The position numbers were made by a program, and so were the translations under genes. Below the pieces are notes generated by a model that saw only the letters and a list, made by a program, of their open reading frames with translations, had not been told where the DNA came from and did not search any database. From the NCBI GenBank assembly GCA_944548615.1, contig OX155955.1, positions 9,946,438 through 10,010,437 on the forward strand: a stretch of DNA of 64,000 nucleotides. Direction: 5' to 3'. Within the stretch, counting starts at the first letter, position 1. Every line of letters begins with the position of its first letter. Of the stretch, positions 1 through 9,972 are shown in pieces. The DNA comes from Micropterix aruncella (lineage: Eukaryota; Arthropoda; Insecta; Lepidoptera; Micropterigidae).

Positions 1-236
1 TAACAGAGACGACGGTTACAAACTCTCTTCTACGTGGAACCCTCTTCTTAAAATGTTCCCGCCGCCGAACGCCGAACGCAAAGACGTAAAACAGGATACA
101 GTGAGTGTTGTGTGCAGGACGGATTTTCAAAATTCCCGCGCTCCGAGCCCGGCCCCCCACCACCGTTATAACCTACGCAGTGGCGGAGGCGGTACGCGGC
201 CTACCCGCAAAACAACGGATTGACAGCCCTTCAGTC
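1..236. other. No supported feature
   Basis: Mixed-composition DNA with a moderately GC-rich part around 60-240. The open frame running through it has no recognisable domain and looks like chance. Confidence 0.4.
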
Positions 237-345
237 TACCCTGGACAACAGCGGCTGCAACGTCACCGAAACGTCGGATGCTACAAATTTCACGCGGTAA
301 ATTCGTTTTCTATCCTATTTATAATGTCAAACAACCGCGATAGTC
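237..345 (+). repeat. Diverged repeat, partner of 13842-13950
   Basis: This stretch lines up by eye with 13842-13950. Shared blocks include TGGACAACxGCGG, GTCGGxTGCTAC, AAATTxCA followed by GCGG, and xATAGTCTTCG near the end. The alignment has small indels. No element ends or coding domain were recognised, so it is only called a dispersed repeat of unknown class. Confidence 0.5.
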
Positions 346-1033
346 TTCGATTTCATAACAGTACACTTTCTGTAACGCCATTGTTTTTTTTTAAATTCTT
401 TTTAATATATTTACATGTTTTGATTCCCGAATCTCCTTGAAATTTAAAGACACAGTTGGCCACCGCAAACATATTAAAATTTCGTGCCCTCAAAATGAAT
501 GCATGCGCGCTCCCTTCGTTAAACGCAGGTGTTTATTACAATATTAAATTAATGTTTGCTCGCCAGCTTTTGTGTGGGTTCTCTTTAAGAATTATTAGCA
601 GATGATATACTTATAGCAATGGTTACCAATTATTGATATAATATTTATTTTGTTTCATTCAATTATCACTACAATTAGCACTGAAACTCGTTTGCTAAGT
701 CGAGGGTAGTCGTACTTTGGGTTTGCCTAGTTTTCAAGTTATCCATTTCAAGTGCGTTCAGGTCTTTAATTACAGAATCAAGACATCGCAGGTTTTGTTG
801 TCCAAGTTTGCAATGCTCCTCGAGGTTTACATAAAGAATATCTCACAAAGGCTATCCATTTCCTTTTGTTCCTAAGCGCCCTAAACAGATGAGCATTTTT
901 TGATTTTTTTTAAAAACCTACCTTCATACGACATCGAAAATGTTAAAATTGTGCATAAAAACAAATATAACTACTGTTAAAAATCCTAAATGACGACCAA
1001 CATTTAGCAACCTGAAGCAATTACTAGAAATTA
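346..1033. other. AT-rich DNA, nothing recognised
   Basis: Low-complexity AT-rich sequence with short T runs. No convincing coding stretch, TIR or tail was seen. Confidence 0.5.
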
Positions 1034-1168
1034 TATACATACGCATACACGCATATATACATATAAACACTTCATAATAGGGTTGGTTGTAAGAAATTGT
1101 GATATGACAATAAACCCGGACATTGTGAAATTTGAGAATAAAGAGTAGAAACACACAAACAAACTGAC
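1034..1168 (+). repeat. tRNA-derived SINE, 3' half only
   Basis: The block from the CATACACGCATATATACAT stretch to the AAACACACAAACAAAC tail matches the 3' half of the SINE at 12838-13111, including ACAATAAACCCG and CATTGTGAAATTT. The tRNA-like head with A and B boxes is missing, as expected for a 5'-truncated retroposed copy. Confidence 0.75.
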
Positions 1169-1615
1169 ATTATGTCGTGTAAGAATACACAGCCACTTTG
1201 AGATTTTGAAATGATCGAGCAGCATTTACCAACCTGAATTACTACAGATTGTGGATGGGTTAGGAATTAGATTCCATTTTTGTATCAGAATATCACGTCT
1301 TATTCTATTAATTAATCGTTCTTTCAGTATTACGATCAAGTAAAAAGGACGTCGTATTATATACACTTCTTCTCTTAGCTATCGTCTTCCCTAAATTAAG
1401 TCTCTTAATGTTTTGCTCGGTAATTTTCGTGACCCTCCTAGTGTTTCATTCCTTTATGTTGCTAGATTATATTTCATTGTAAGAACTAAGGTATTGTTTC
1501 TTTTTCTGATCTTCTGGCAGTACTCCTTCCATTTATTTTATTATAATATTATTAGTAGTAAAATGTTACCCAGCGATGCTCAGATAACTGCTTCTTTCTC
1601 CTCCCACTTTTACCT
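1169..1615. other. AT-rich DNA, nothing recognised
   Basis: No domain, repeat partner or element end was seen here. Confidence 0.4.
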
Positions 1616-1634
1616 CCCCCCCCCCCCCCCCCCC
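1616..1634. repeat. Poly-C tract (19 C)
   Basis: Uninterrupted run of 19 cytosines. Similar runs recur at 10443, 33028, 42963 and 51730, and poly-G runs at 37488, 38363 and 54705. Confidence 0.95.
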
Positions 1635-1654
1635 ATACCCATATAACCTATGTT

Positions 1655-1815
1655 GCCTGGCCGTAAGGCGTTAATCTCTGACGGGCAGGTGGCGTAATTA
1701 GACTGTGGATTGTTTTTCGTCCTCTGCGCTCACCTCACGGGAGACAGAACGATCTAATATTGTTAAAAATTCCTGAGGTGACGTGTTCGCCCGTTGTAGT
1801 TGACAGCTCTAGTTG
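1655..1815 (+). mobile_element. Family R retroposon, 5'-truncated copy
   Basis: The stretch ends with CCCGTTGTAGTTGACA followed by GCTCTAGTTGTT. That is the constant 3' end of the ~665-bp family R element; orientation is given as the presumed transcript strand. The copy contains the GTAAGGCG, GCGTAATTAGAC and CACCTCACGGGAGACAGAACG blocks found in the copies at 7715 and 23682. Only the terminal ~160 bp is present. No TSD could be read. Confidence 0.7.
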
Positions 1816-1902
1816 TTCGTTCAGCTATCACTATTCAAAAAATAACATTGGTTCATTGGTCCTTTTCAACTTCCTATTTCGCATTTATAAAAATATCGTG
1901 GC

Positions 1903-2390
1903 GATCGGTTGAACGGTATAGAAATTAACGTGCTACAACGCTATCTAGTGGCGAATTACAACGAAGTGTATAGCGCGAAAATATTGTCTATGTATACCAA
2001 TTTTTATGGAGATCGGTCGAACGGTATATAAGTTAATGTGCTGCGAGTTAAGTGGCGAGTTACAACAAAATGAATAGAACGAAAATATTATCCGTGATCA
2101 AATACCAATGTCGTTCAATTTTCATGATGATCGGTTAAGCGGTATAGAAGTTGATGTGCTGCAGCGCCACTGGTAGCAAGTGACAATAAAGTTAATAAAG
2201 CGAAAATATAATCCGCGTTTAAATACCTATATATCCCAATTTACCTAGCGATCGGATGAACGGTATAGAAGTTGATGCGCTGCAGCGCAACCTTGTGGCG
2301 AGTTTCAACAAATCGGATATCATGAAAAGATTCTTCATTAATAAATACATATAGGTATGTGCTAACTTTCATGGTGATCGGTCAATATAT
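1903..2390 (+). repeat. Diverged tandem repeat, ~108-126 bp units
   Basis: GATCGG followed by a GGTATA-type block recurs at 1903, 2011, 2129, 2250 and 2376, so spacing grows 108, 118, 121, 126. Each unit carries AACGGTATAGAAGTT, a GTGCTGCAGCG-like block, GTGGCGAGTTACAACAAA and GCGAAAATAT. Units differ by substitutions and small indels. It is an old minisatellite-like array, perhaps derived from the inside of a larger element. Confidence 0.75.
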
Positions 2391-3049
2391 AACATTTCTT
2401 TAAATATTATTAAAATAATTAAGTTCTACGAAAATCATTATTTCGTTGTTATGTCGCTATATACAGGTCTTCCTACAATGAGTTGTTCATAAATCTTACA
2501 ACCTTGTTATTCTTACTATAGTCTTGTTATTCTTATTGGGCTCCTGGTCAAAGTCACAATCCCCCCCAACAATACTTTCAATCATAATTTTATGTCGTTA
2601 TATTTTATGGTAGGTTAAGGAAAATACAGAAAAATCGCCTAAGAATCGGCCGCAATAAAAACTTCTACTAAGAAAATCGTTTAACGCTCGGCGATTATAA
2701 AGTTATCGAGTGCAGCGGGCGTCCACGATTGGCATTATCGCCACAACAAGAGCGAGAAGCTGAAAACCTTTAATTTCGATCAAACTCAAACATCTATTAG
2801 GAATTATAGTATCGCCAGTTTCAAAAGCCATCGAAGCTTGTTGCACAAAACGATCATCTCAGTTAACCGTGCAGCGCTGGTGATAACTGAAAAAAAGCAG
2901 AAGGTTATAACAGCAAAAACAAAGTATAATTCCCCCGCCTAGCATCAGCCCTCGACCACACTTTCTAAATTCATCCGAGTTACTTCCTTAGAGACGAGTT
3001 TTTGCTGTGGTGAGAGAAATTGATACGAATTAATAATTTATAGTTAAAA
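2391..3049. other. Unassigned DNA
   Basis: AT-rich with one less biased stretch at 2640-2960. No domain or element end was recognised. Confidence 0.4.
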
Positions 3050-3382
3050 AAAAACACTAAAAACACGCTTTTATAAATGCACGTAAAAACCACATCGTCA
3101 GACCTTGAAACCTAATCGTGGTCAAAGTTCATTTCAAGACTTTTCTAACAAGTCCAAACACAGCTATGATACGATGTTCCATCATGAAATTCCAGTTCAT
3201 ATCTTCCGACTCCATCATCAGATCAGCTCGACAGTGCCATATTATTGTATTGTCATCAGAACTACATACAGCTGCCAATTTTCATGACGCTATGATCCTT
3301 GTAAGATGGTTAAATTAGTTACCTTAGATTCTATTACATAGTTAGTTACATACAGGTCGACCTAATAAAAGCGTGTTAAAAA
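3050..3382 (+). mobile_element. MITE-like element, copy D1
   Basis: The ends carry inverted repeats AACACGCTTTTAT (3062-3074) and ATAAAAGCGTGTT (3365-3377). The interior, with CTTGAAACCTAATCGTGG, ACAGCTATGATACGATG and ACATACAGCTGCCAAT, is shared in reverse orientation with copies at 5650-6036 and 15622-15915. All three also share CACTAAAAACACGC outside the left inverted repeat, so the true boundary may lie a little further out. No protein is encoded. The transposon superfamily is unknown. Confidence 0.7.
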
Positions 3383-3729
3383 GAAACATTTGGCAACTTC
3401 ATATATACAACCTACAACTTCTTTAGATGTACTGGTCAGGTGTGGTAAGGATGCATTGCCGATAATATACCTTCTGAGTGCATTTTCCTACTTCCCAAAC
3501 TTCTACAGATCCTTACAATCCTTTCTGTGAAAAATATGTCTGCTAAATGAATATGAATGCTAATGGGGCAATTAGCATTCATAAAAGGAACTGCCAATAC
3601 AGGAGTTTACAAAAAAAAAATTGGAAGAGTATTTATTTCCGCCAATTGAAATGCACTATTCCTATATTTCTGAGTGCATTTTCCAAGATGACCGCACAGT
3701 GTCACCGAGCAAAAACTGTGAGTTTTATT
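3383..3729. other. Unassigned DNA
   Basis: Contains a loosely repeated TCTGAGTGCATTTTCC (about 3472 and 3669). Nothing else was recognised. Confidence 0.4.
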
Positions 3730-4026
3730 TTTTTCTGACACATGTTCAAAAAAAATAACACCAATAAAATAATTTTTAGGTCAAAGAATATACGAAAATT
3801 CATGAAATTCCAATACTGGTTTGGCCCTGGAAATAGTCCTGACCTGAAACCTATCGAGAATTTGTGGCATAAAACGCCAATCGAAATAAATAAACTAAAG
3901 CCTTCTTCAAAGGAAAACCTTAAAACATCATCGAAAAAGTGTGGTTTGATTTTTTTTCCCAAGGCTCAATGAAATCCACGCCAAAACGTATTAAAGCAGT
4001 ATTAAAAAAAAAGGAGGAACAATAAA
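3730..4026 (+). pseudogene. Tc1-like transposase, C-terminal remnant
   Basis: Translation gives YWFGPGNSPDLKPIENLW, which matches the end of the Tc1 DDE catalytic domain, where the PGNSPDLNPIENLW block carries the last acidic residue. Downstream in a shifted frame comes TPKRIKAVLKKKEEQ followed by a stop, which resembles the normal Tc1 C-terminus (PRRIxAVIKxKG). The N-terminal helix-turn-helix and the first two catalytic Asp residues are missing, and frameshifts separate the blocks. It is a dead fragment of a DNA transposon. No TIRs were identified around it. Confidence 0.75.
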
Positions 4027-4778
4027 GTACTGATTTTGTTGGTTCTTGATAATTGTTATTGTTATGTACCTATGTAATTTTATTTTGAATGGTCGGCTGT
4101 AGGATATTGTTACAATCAGTCTGCCGTTTGTACATTTTATGTTGTTGCAAAAGAAATTTATGACATCTTCGAATATTGATCCTTACGTCCATTACCACTT
4201 ACGTCCATGGTGGCCCAAGGATCAATTGTATAGTGATAGCGGGCTACAGAGCTCTCACACCCGCGCTCGCACTCCACGGTTAGCGTTATCGAGTTAATGA
4301 TTATAATTGCACCTGATGAAATTCGCGCTCTCATGACTGGCAAGGCGCGAAATAACGACGCGCGTTCGCACTACGGTTAATACACCGAAAATCGTGGCTT
4401 ACGCGCACCAATGGCGAAATTCCGCGTCAGATTTATTGATATCGAGGAAGTAATTGCCTCGCTGTGTTAACCTGCCTTTCAGTTTATCTCACATTAGGAT
4501 TACGATTGAATGGGCGCGCAATTCGCGCGGCTTGTAATCGCCTATAAGTGCGCAAGAGCGTCGGATCACAATGATGAAAAGTGAATTATTTGCTGAAGAA
4601 TGAACCACAGAAGCTTTCCTAAATGCGCTAATCTTGCTAAATTCAGGATACACGGTGCTTGATTTAGGTTGCGAAATTGAAGAATCCATAAATTGGAGAT
4701 ATTGAGCAAAAACCGAAAAAAGTCCAAAAATTTCGCAACCTAAATCGAAACCTAATGTAAAAATTTCGCAACCTCAAT
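4027..4778. other. Unassigned DNA with a GC-balanced island
   Basis: 4200-4560 is unusually rich in CpG and palindromic words (GCGCGAAATAACGACGCGCG, GGCGCGCAATTCGCGCGGC) compared with its surroundings. From 4665 to 4780 the word AAATTTCGCAACCT occurs twice directly and once inverted. No coding support. Confidence 0.4.
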
Positions 4779-5028
4779 GTAAAAGAAACAAATAAGAGAG
4801 TTTATTAAGAAATAGTTTTGAGCGCCAAACTTCGACCATACGAAGAACTTGCCGAGCCGTGGTTTAGAAACTCCCACTGTCCCCAAATGCTTACTTTGTC
4901 AGCATTTGGGGACGGTGTGAGTTTCTAAACTACAGCTATGCTCGTTCTTCAGTCCTAAGTTCTTCGTATGGTCGAAGTTTGGCGCTCAAAACACTTTCTT
5001 AGCAAACTCTCTTATTTGTTTCTTTTAC
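4779..5028. mobile_element. 250-bp foldback (hairpin) element
   Basis: The two halves are reverse complements with few mismatches. GTAAAAGAAACAAATAAGAG at 4779 pairs with the end at 5028. Inside, AGCGCCAAACTTCGACCATA pairs with TATGGTCGAAGTTTGGCGCT, and CCCCAAATGCT pairs with AGCATTTGGGG. The loop is about 6 nt near 4900. It has no coding content. This is either a foldback MITE or a young inverted duplication. The transcript of either strand would form a long hairpin. Confidence 0.85.
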
Positions 5029-5649
5029 TTATTTTTAAGGTACATAATCAACTTTGTCCAAACGAAATAGAAATCTTTTATACAGAGCACGTGACATTAT
5101 GTAAAATGAGATGTGCACTTCGACATGATCACAAATGTGACACAATAGCAGAGAGACGTCTATGCTATAAAAGATATACTATCTCACAATATTTGGTAAT
5201 TGTAACGATATTGCATTACTGCTATACATAAAAGTTACAATACCAGAGGCTGTAACGTTCGGTTAAAGTATCAATTCTACTGCTATTGTAAAATGCAATA
5301 AGATGGCATCGTTTGCGCAGACACTTTCCATACATAGCGCCCAAGATTTTTAATGAATTACAATTTAATTTAAAGACGACTACTAATGGAAAAAAGCAAA
5401 CAAACATTTTTTTCGGCTACTGTTGGAATTTGGAAGACATGAGATTGAGGTACTCATCTCCGTCATTCTCCATTAAACGCCTCACCTGACACCTGACAAC
5501 TAAATCTTCTCTTCTTATTTGTTGCTTCTAGTAGGATTATTATTATCTTTTTTTCTGTATTACTTATTATCTAGCAATCTGACTATTTTAATAACTACTT
5601 CTTATTACTGGCTTTTTACTTTTTTAATTATTACCTCTATGCTATTTTT
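5029..5649. other. AT-rich DNA, nothing recognised
   Basis: No repeat partner or coding domain was found. Confidence 0.4.
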
Positions 5650-6036
5650 AACACGCTTTTATTAGGTCGACCTGTATGTAACTAACTATGTAATGGAATC
5701 TAAGGCAACTAATTTAACCATCTTCCAAGGATCGTAGCGTCATGAAAATTGGCAGCTGTATGTAGTTCTGATGACAATACAATAATATGGTACTGTCGAA
5801 CTGATCTGATGATAGAGTCGGAAGATATGAACTGGAACTTCATGATGGAACATCGTATCATCATCGTATATCATCGTTTAGACTTGTTAGAAAAGTCTTG
5901 GAATGAACTTTGACCACGATTAGGTTTCAAGGTCTGATGATGAAGCCGGAAGATAGGCACTGGCATTCCATGATGGAATATCGTATCATAACCGTGTGTA
6001 TGTCAATATCGTATCATAGCCCAAAAGCGTGTTTTT
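5650..6036 (-). mobile_element. MITE-like element, copy D2
   Basis: Reverse-orientation copy of D1 (3050-3382). Ends are AACACGCTTTTAT at 5650-5662 and AAAAGCGTGTT at 6023-6033. It is about 60 bp longer than D1 because it keeps an interior segment around 5850-6000 (GATGAAGCCGGAAGAT, TCGTATCATAGCCC) that D1 has lost. Confidence 0.75.
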
Positions 6037-7704
6037 AGTGTTTTTTTTTTAAAACTAATATTTATTCTCTATTTATTGTTTCTCATTGCAATTTTAATTT
6101 TATTGTATTTAATTATAAATATTTTTTTAAAATAATATTTATACTGGTTATATTTTGATTTCTTTATTACTTTTTTATTTTTAAACATAATTATGAATTA
6201 GGTATTTAGATATCATTAAAATAAATCTTGAAATTTATAATACTTATTTATAAGAGTTATTAGATTTACTTTCTTTCATTTTTTTATTTTTTCTTTTTCT
6301 CAGTAATAATAGTTTTATAAGTGTGCGCACAATATAAAACTTACATGTGACCTAGTCGAGTCTACCTTGGTACGGGATTCGGCCCAGTTAGGCAGACTTT
6401 GAAAATTACGTTTTGGAACATTAACTACTTACGAAAATAAATGTATTCTTATTCTTATTCTAATATCATCATCTATTAACCCTGTATCAACTATTCGACA
6501 CATTGCATCAATTGCGTTTAAAGCCTGATAATGATGTTAGAAGCAGTCTCTACCGGCCTAAATATTTGCCAGCCTATACCTATACTGTCCGTCGAAATAA
6601 CACCCGTGTCGCTTGGCTGTCTGTATTCAATTGCACAGTCCGCTAGCCGCTCTCGTGAACTTTCGTGCCATATTAAAACGATGAGCGGCGCACAATGAGT
6701 CTTAAAATCAAAACTAATTCAGACATAAACACTTCTGCAAATCAGACTTTGTGTATAAATAGTGTGTCGATTTCGCTATAAAGAACCGCCAAAGAAACTT
6801 AATGATCATTTTTTGGTACTATCGTAATCAAATACAATTTTGATTTAAAATAATTCAGAGATATTTCTAAGCCTTCGGTCATTATCGTTGACGTCCGCGA
6901 CTGTCCGGTAAATAGAAAACATAAAACAGAAAGAAAAAAAACACATGCAGAAAAACAAGCAAGGCAATAATATAGTCTTTATATATTGAAATGAAGAATA
7001 TAAAACAAAATATCCTAAATGTTGGAAAATCGTCTTAAATTAAAATAGTCAATAAAGATAAATACAGCCTTTGGGTTATAGTAGTTACAGTATTTGAAAA
7101 GACAGTTCAAAAAAATATGTATTTTGATTAGCACCATGTGACTTTATTTAGTTAAGTAATTATATATTACATTAATTTTAATATACGCTTTTTTACACAG
7201 CGTGTTTTAAATACGAGACTTAAATTGTTTTCCAGGCAAGTTTGAAGTTTCTTTGGGAATTTTATATAAAAAAGAGGAACCTACTTTTTAAGTTGACACT
7301 TGGGAATTTAAAGCTCTTCTTATTTATCGTGTTTACTTGTGTAAAATAAGTGCGTTTTTGCGAGCATACATAATATTTGCAAAAATAAATTGAGATGCAA
7401 ATGTGAGTATAAAATTTTCTTTAAGAATTTGTAGCAGTGTGTCCCTAGAACCTAGTTTGTATATTGACCGAAAAGTCCCCTTTTACAGCACAAGGATATA
7501 TTCCACGTCAGCAGCTCTTCCCCATAGTAGTATACCATAAGACACTGTAGTGCCTGCACCCGTGCTCTGCGCTGCCGCCCACAAAATATAATTCACCTCT
7601 CCTGCGCTGCGTTTGCCACTAATATTCAGGATACATAATAATAATAATCAAACGCTTTAGTTCCTTTAACAAAAAGGCGAACTTATTGCCTCAAATGTGT
7701 CTCC
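6037..7704. other. AT-rich DNA with a probable retroposon tail
   Basis: At about 6440-6462 a TTATTC repeat follows an AATAAATGTA stretch, the kind of 3' tail left by LINE/SINE insertion. The body upstream (6350-6440) was not classified. The rest of the interval shows nothing recognisable. Confidence 0.35.
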
Positions 7705-7714
7705 CGTTTAACAA
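7705..7714 (+). repeat. Left TSD of the family R copy
   Basis: CGTTTAACAA, repeated exactly at 8672-8681. Confidence 0.8.
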
Positions 7715-8671
7715 TACTTGGAGGTGTCAACTACAACGGGCGGACCCGTCATTGATTAAGTTTTACCGATATTGATCGTTCTCTCTCGTGAGGTGAGCGT
7801 AGAATACTTAGAGACGAAACAGTATACAGTCTAGTTACGCCACTCACCTGTAAGAAACCAACGCCTTGCCGCGAGACACCGGGTGCGTGAAATCAGGCCG
7901 ACCTCGCGCCCTTACTTTCAGTTTCGGCCAGATTTCCCCGGCCTCCCTACTGGTTACAGGTTTGTTTGTTTGTTTGTTTCTACCCTTTATTGCGAAATTT
8001 CACAATGGGCGGGTTTATTGTCATATGACAATTTCTTACAACCAACCCTACATGAAGTGTTTATATGTATGTGTGCGTGTGTAACACGTGTGTAAATGTG
8101 TGTCTTGTTATTGCATTCGATCGACAGAATTGAAAATGCAATTCCGTTAATTAGATCCCAACGGAAAATGGTGACCCAACCGGGAATCGAACCCGGGACC
8201 TTACAACGTAAGATCAGGCGACCTAACCACTATGACACCGGGCCGTGCCACCGGGTCGGGTTCAATGTCGCTTGCGCGGTCCTCTCCCTTATGTAGCGGT
8301 AATTCAGTGTTTATCGCGGACCACGGCGTTCTTTGCCCAGGTGTTCGCCCGGTATCACGTAGCCGATTGATCGTTACAAGAGCGTTTGCTACAAGGTTAA
8401 CAATCACCACCGCTCTATAGGAAACAAAACAGTTTCGAGACTTCCCCGGTTATCAGTCGGAATGCAGAGTTGATTAGCTGATACGCACTGTGCGCTAACC
8501 ATCCAGAAGCGCCCGAAGGACAATTCCCAGGGGAATTGGCCTGCATGCACAGAGTCTTACCAGGGCTTGCACTTCTGATTGGAAGCTACCGGATTGGTTC
8601 TGACCTGTGAGTTGGGCCTACTCTAACACAATGTGTCGTAATGGCCCAACTGCAGTGGGCTCATTAGCTCA
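7715..8671 (-). mobile_element. Family R retroposon, full-length copy with nested SINE
   Basis: The element is flanked by 10-bp direct repeats CGTTTAACAA (7705-7714 and 8672-8681). Subtracting the nested SINE leaves about 660 bp, the same length as the copies at 23682-25021 and 24134-24800. The constant end (TACTTGGAGGTGTCAACTAC at 7715) is kept in most copies in the window, while the other end is lost in truncated copies. That pattern, plus TSDs of variable length, indicates target-primed retroposition with the constant end as the 3' end, hence the minus strand. No A tail or convincing open frame was seen. The family could be a SINE or the 3' part of an unknown LINE. Confidence 0.8.
7961..8257 (-). 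mobile_element. tRNA-derived SINE nested in family R
   Basis: The minus strand carries a tRNA-like head with A box TGTCATAGTGG (8227-8237) and B box GGTTCGATTCC (8183-8193), then the same body as 12838-13111, ending in a GTTTGTTTGTTT tail. It interrupts the family R copy between its GGTTACAGG and GGTTCAATGTCGCTTGCG blocks, which are contiguous in other copies. The 5' end carries a short duplicated CCCGGTG segment (8245-8257). No clear TSD was read. Confidence 0.9.
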
Positions 8672-8681
8672 CGTTTAACAA
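8672..8681 (+). repeat. Right TSD of the family R copy
   Basis: CGTTTAACAA, identical to 7705-7714. Confidence 0.8.
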
Positions 8682-9649
8682 GAAATAGAAATCACAGAAA
8701 TGCAATGTAAAATTAACAATGATAATTAACCCAAAATACTCGTAGGTAAGGTAATCTATCTATTTTAGAGGGGCAGTAGCTTGTATATCCTCCACATATT
8801 TGGGGTTGCCTAACGTTAAGAAATCCAACAATGTGTTTAGAAGATTTTGTTTCTTATTTCTACGATGGGAAAAGATCAATATTTATTTTTTTTAAATATT
8901 AAAAACAATTGATAAAAATAAAATTCTGAATCATCCACTGTGCGGCGCGACCACTACCGCGGCCGCGTGTGCCACTAATCCGCCCATCGCGACGTACGCA
9001 AATTATATCCGTTATTTGACGTTCAACTACGCCACTTCGTCACCATCGCATAGCTACAGCGCCTTAAGACACCGCAAAGATAGAACGAGAGCCCAATGCA
9101 GTTTACCTTACGCAATCGGGCAAGCCAATCAAAATTAATGAACAAAATACTCCACCGAAATACGTTCCATCATTCCAGATTGCCGATGGTTCCAGCTGAC
9201 ATTGGAGAGAGTGCTCAAATAACAAATTGAAAGTAAATTAAAATTTTAGGACTGTGCAAATAAAATTATTCAAATTATTTTAATTAGCATTTTTTTTTTA
9301 GAATATCTTCAATAAAATAAACACATTTTAATAAAATTTATTACATTAATAAAATATTATCTATACACAACTAAAAATTACCGAATCATAAGCATTTCAT
9401 TTAATTTCAGTTTATCCTATCCGATTGGTCTGTCAGCTATCTTGCATAGTTACTTAGTAATAATATTATTATTATTTCCATTTTCAACTTAATTAAGTAA
9501 CCACCTACATCATATAAATAAGTACTTGACTTATTACAAAAACGGAAAACAAACACAAAATAAATGTTGAGCTACACCTTTGTGGAAATAGTTTATTTTG
9601 TGTACCATTTATTTTAGTGGCTTGGTAATCATTTTGTCAATAAGACTAA
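8682..9649. other. Unassigned DNA
   Basis: 8940-9200 is less AT-biased than its surroundings (GCGGCGCGACCACTACCGCG). No coding or repeat assignment. Confidence 0.4.
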
Positions 9650-9972
9650 ATTAGCCCTAATCCGTTATATCTAATGCCACAGCGCTCAAGTTTTTGAATA
9701 AGAGCGCCATGGAATACTTTGGAAAGGTCGCAGAATAGACCGAAGACTATTTTAGATTCATCTAACCCATTTAACAATGTATGTAATAATAATGCAGATA
9801 TGCCATCAGTAGTTTATTAATCGTTCTAAACCCCCGAACTGTTTATTACTAATAATATTACATCCAGTGATATACTTAATAAGTCGATTAGAAATTATCT
9901 TTTCGAAGTTCTTGCTAAAGGTTGCCAATATTGCGATAGGCCTATAATTGTATACATTATCTCGATACTCTT
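9650..9972 (-). pseudogene. LINE reverse-transcriptase fragment (Jockey/CR1-like)
   Basis: Minus-strand translation shows NYRPIAILATFSKNFEKI (fingers block), then SNKQFG, and in a shifted frame GLFCDLSKVFHGALIQKLER. The last block corresponds to motif A of the reverse transcriptase, usually LFxDLSKAFDxVxHxxLL; here the second Asp is replaced by His (KVFHGAL). At least one frameshift and a stop interrupt it. The endonuclease, motif C and 3' end are missing. It is a short decayed piece of a non-LTR retrotransposon polyprotein. Confidence 0.75.

Noticed and set aside
4665..4780. Three AAATTTCGCAACCT words suggested a short repeat array.
   Set aside because: Irregular spacing and mixed orientation; probably part of the flank of the foldback element.
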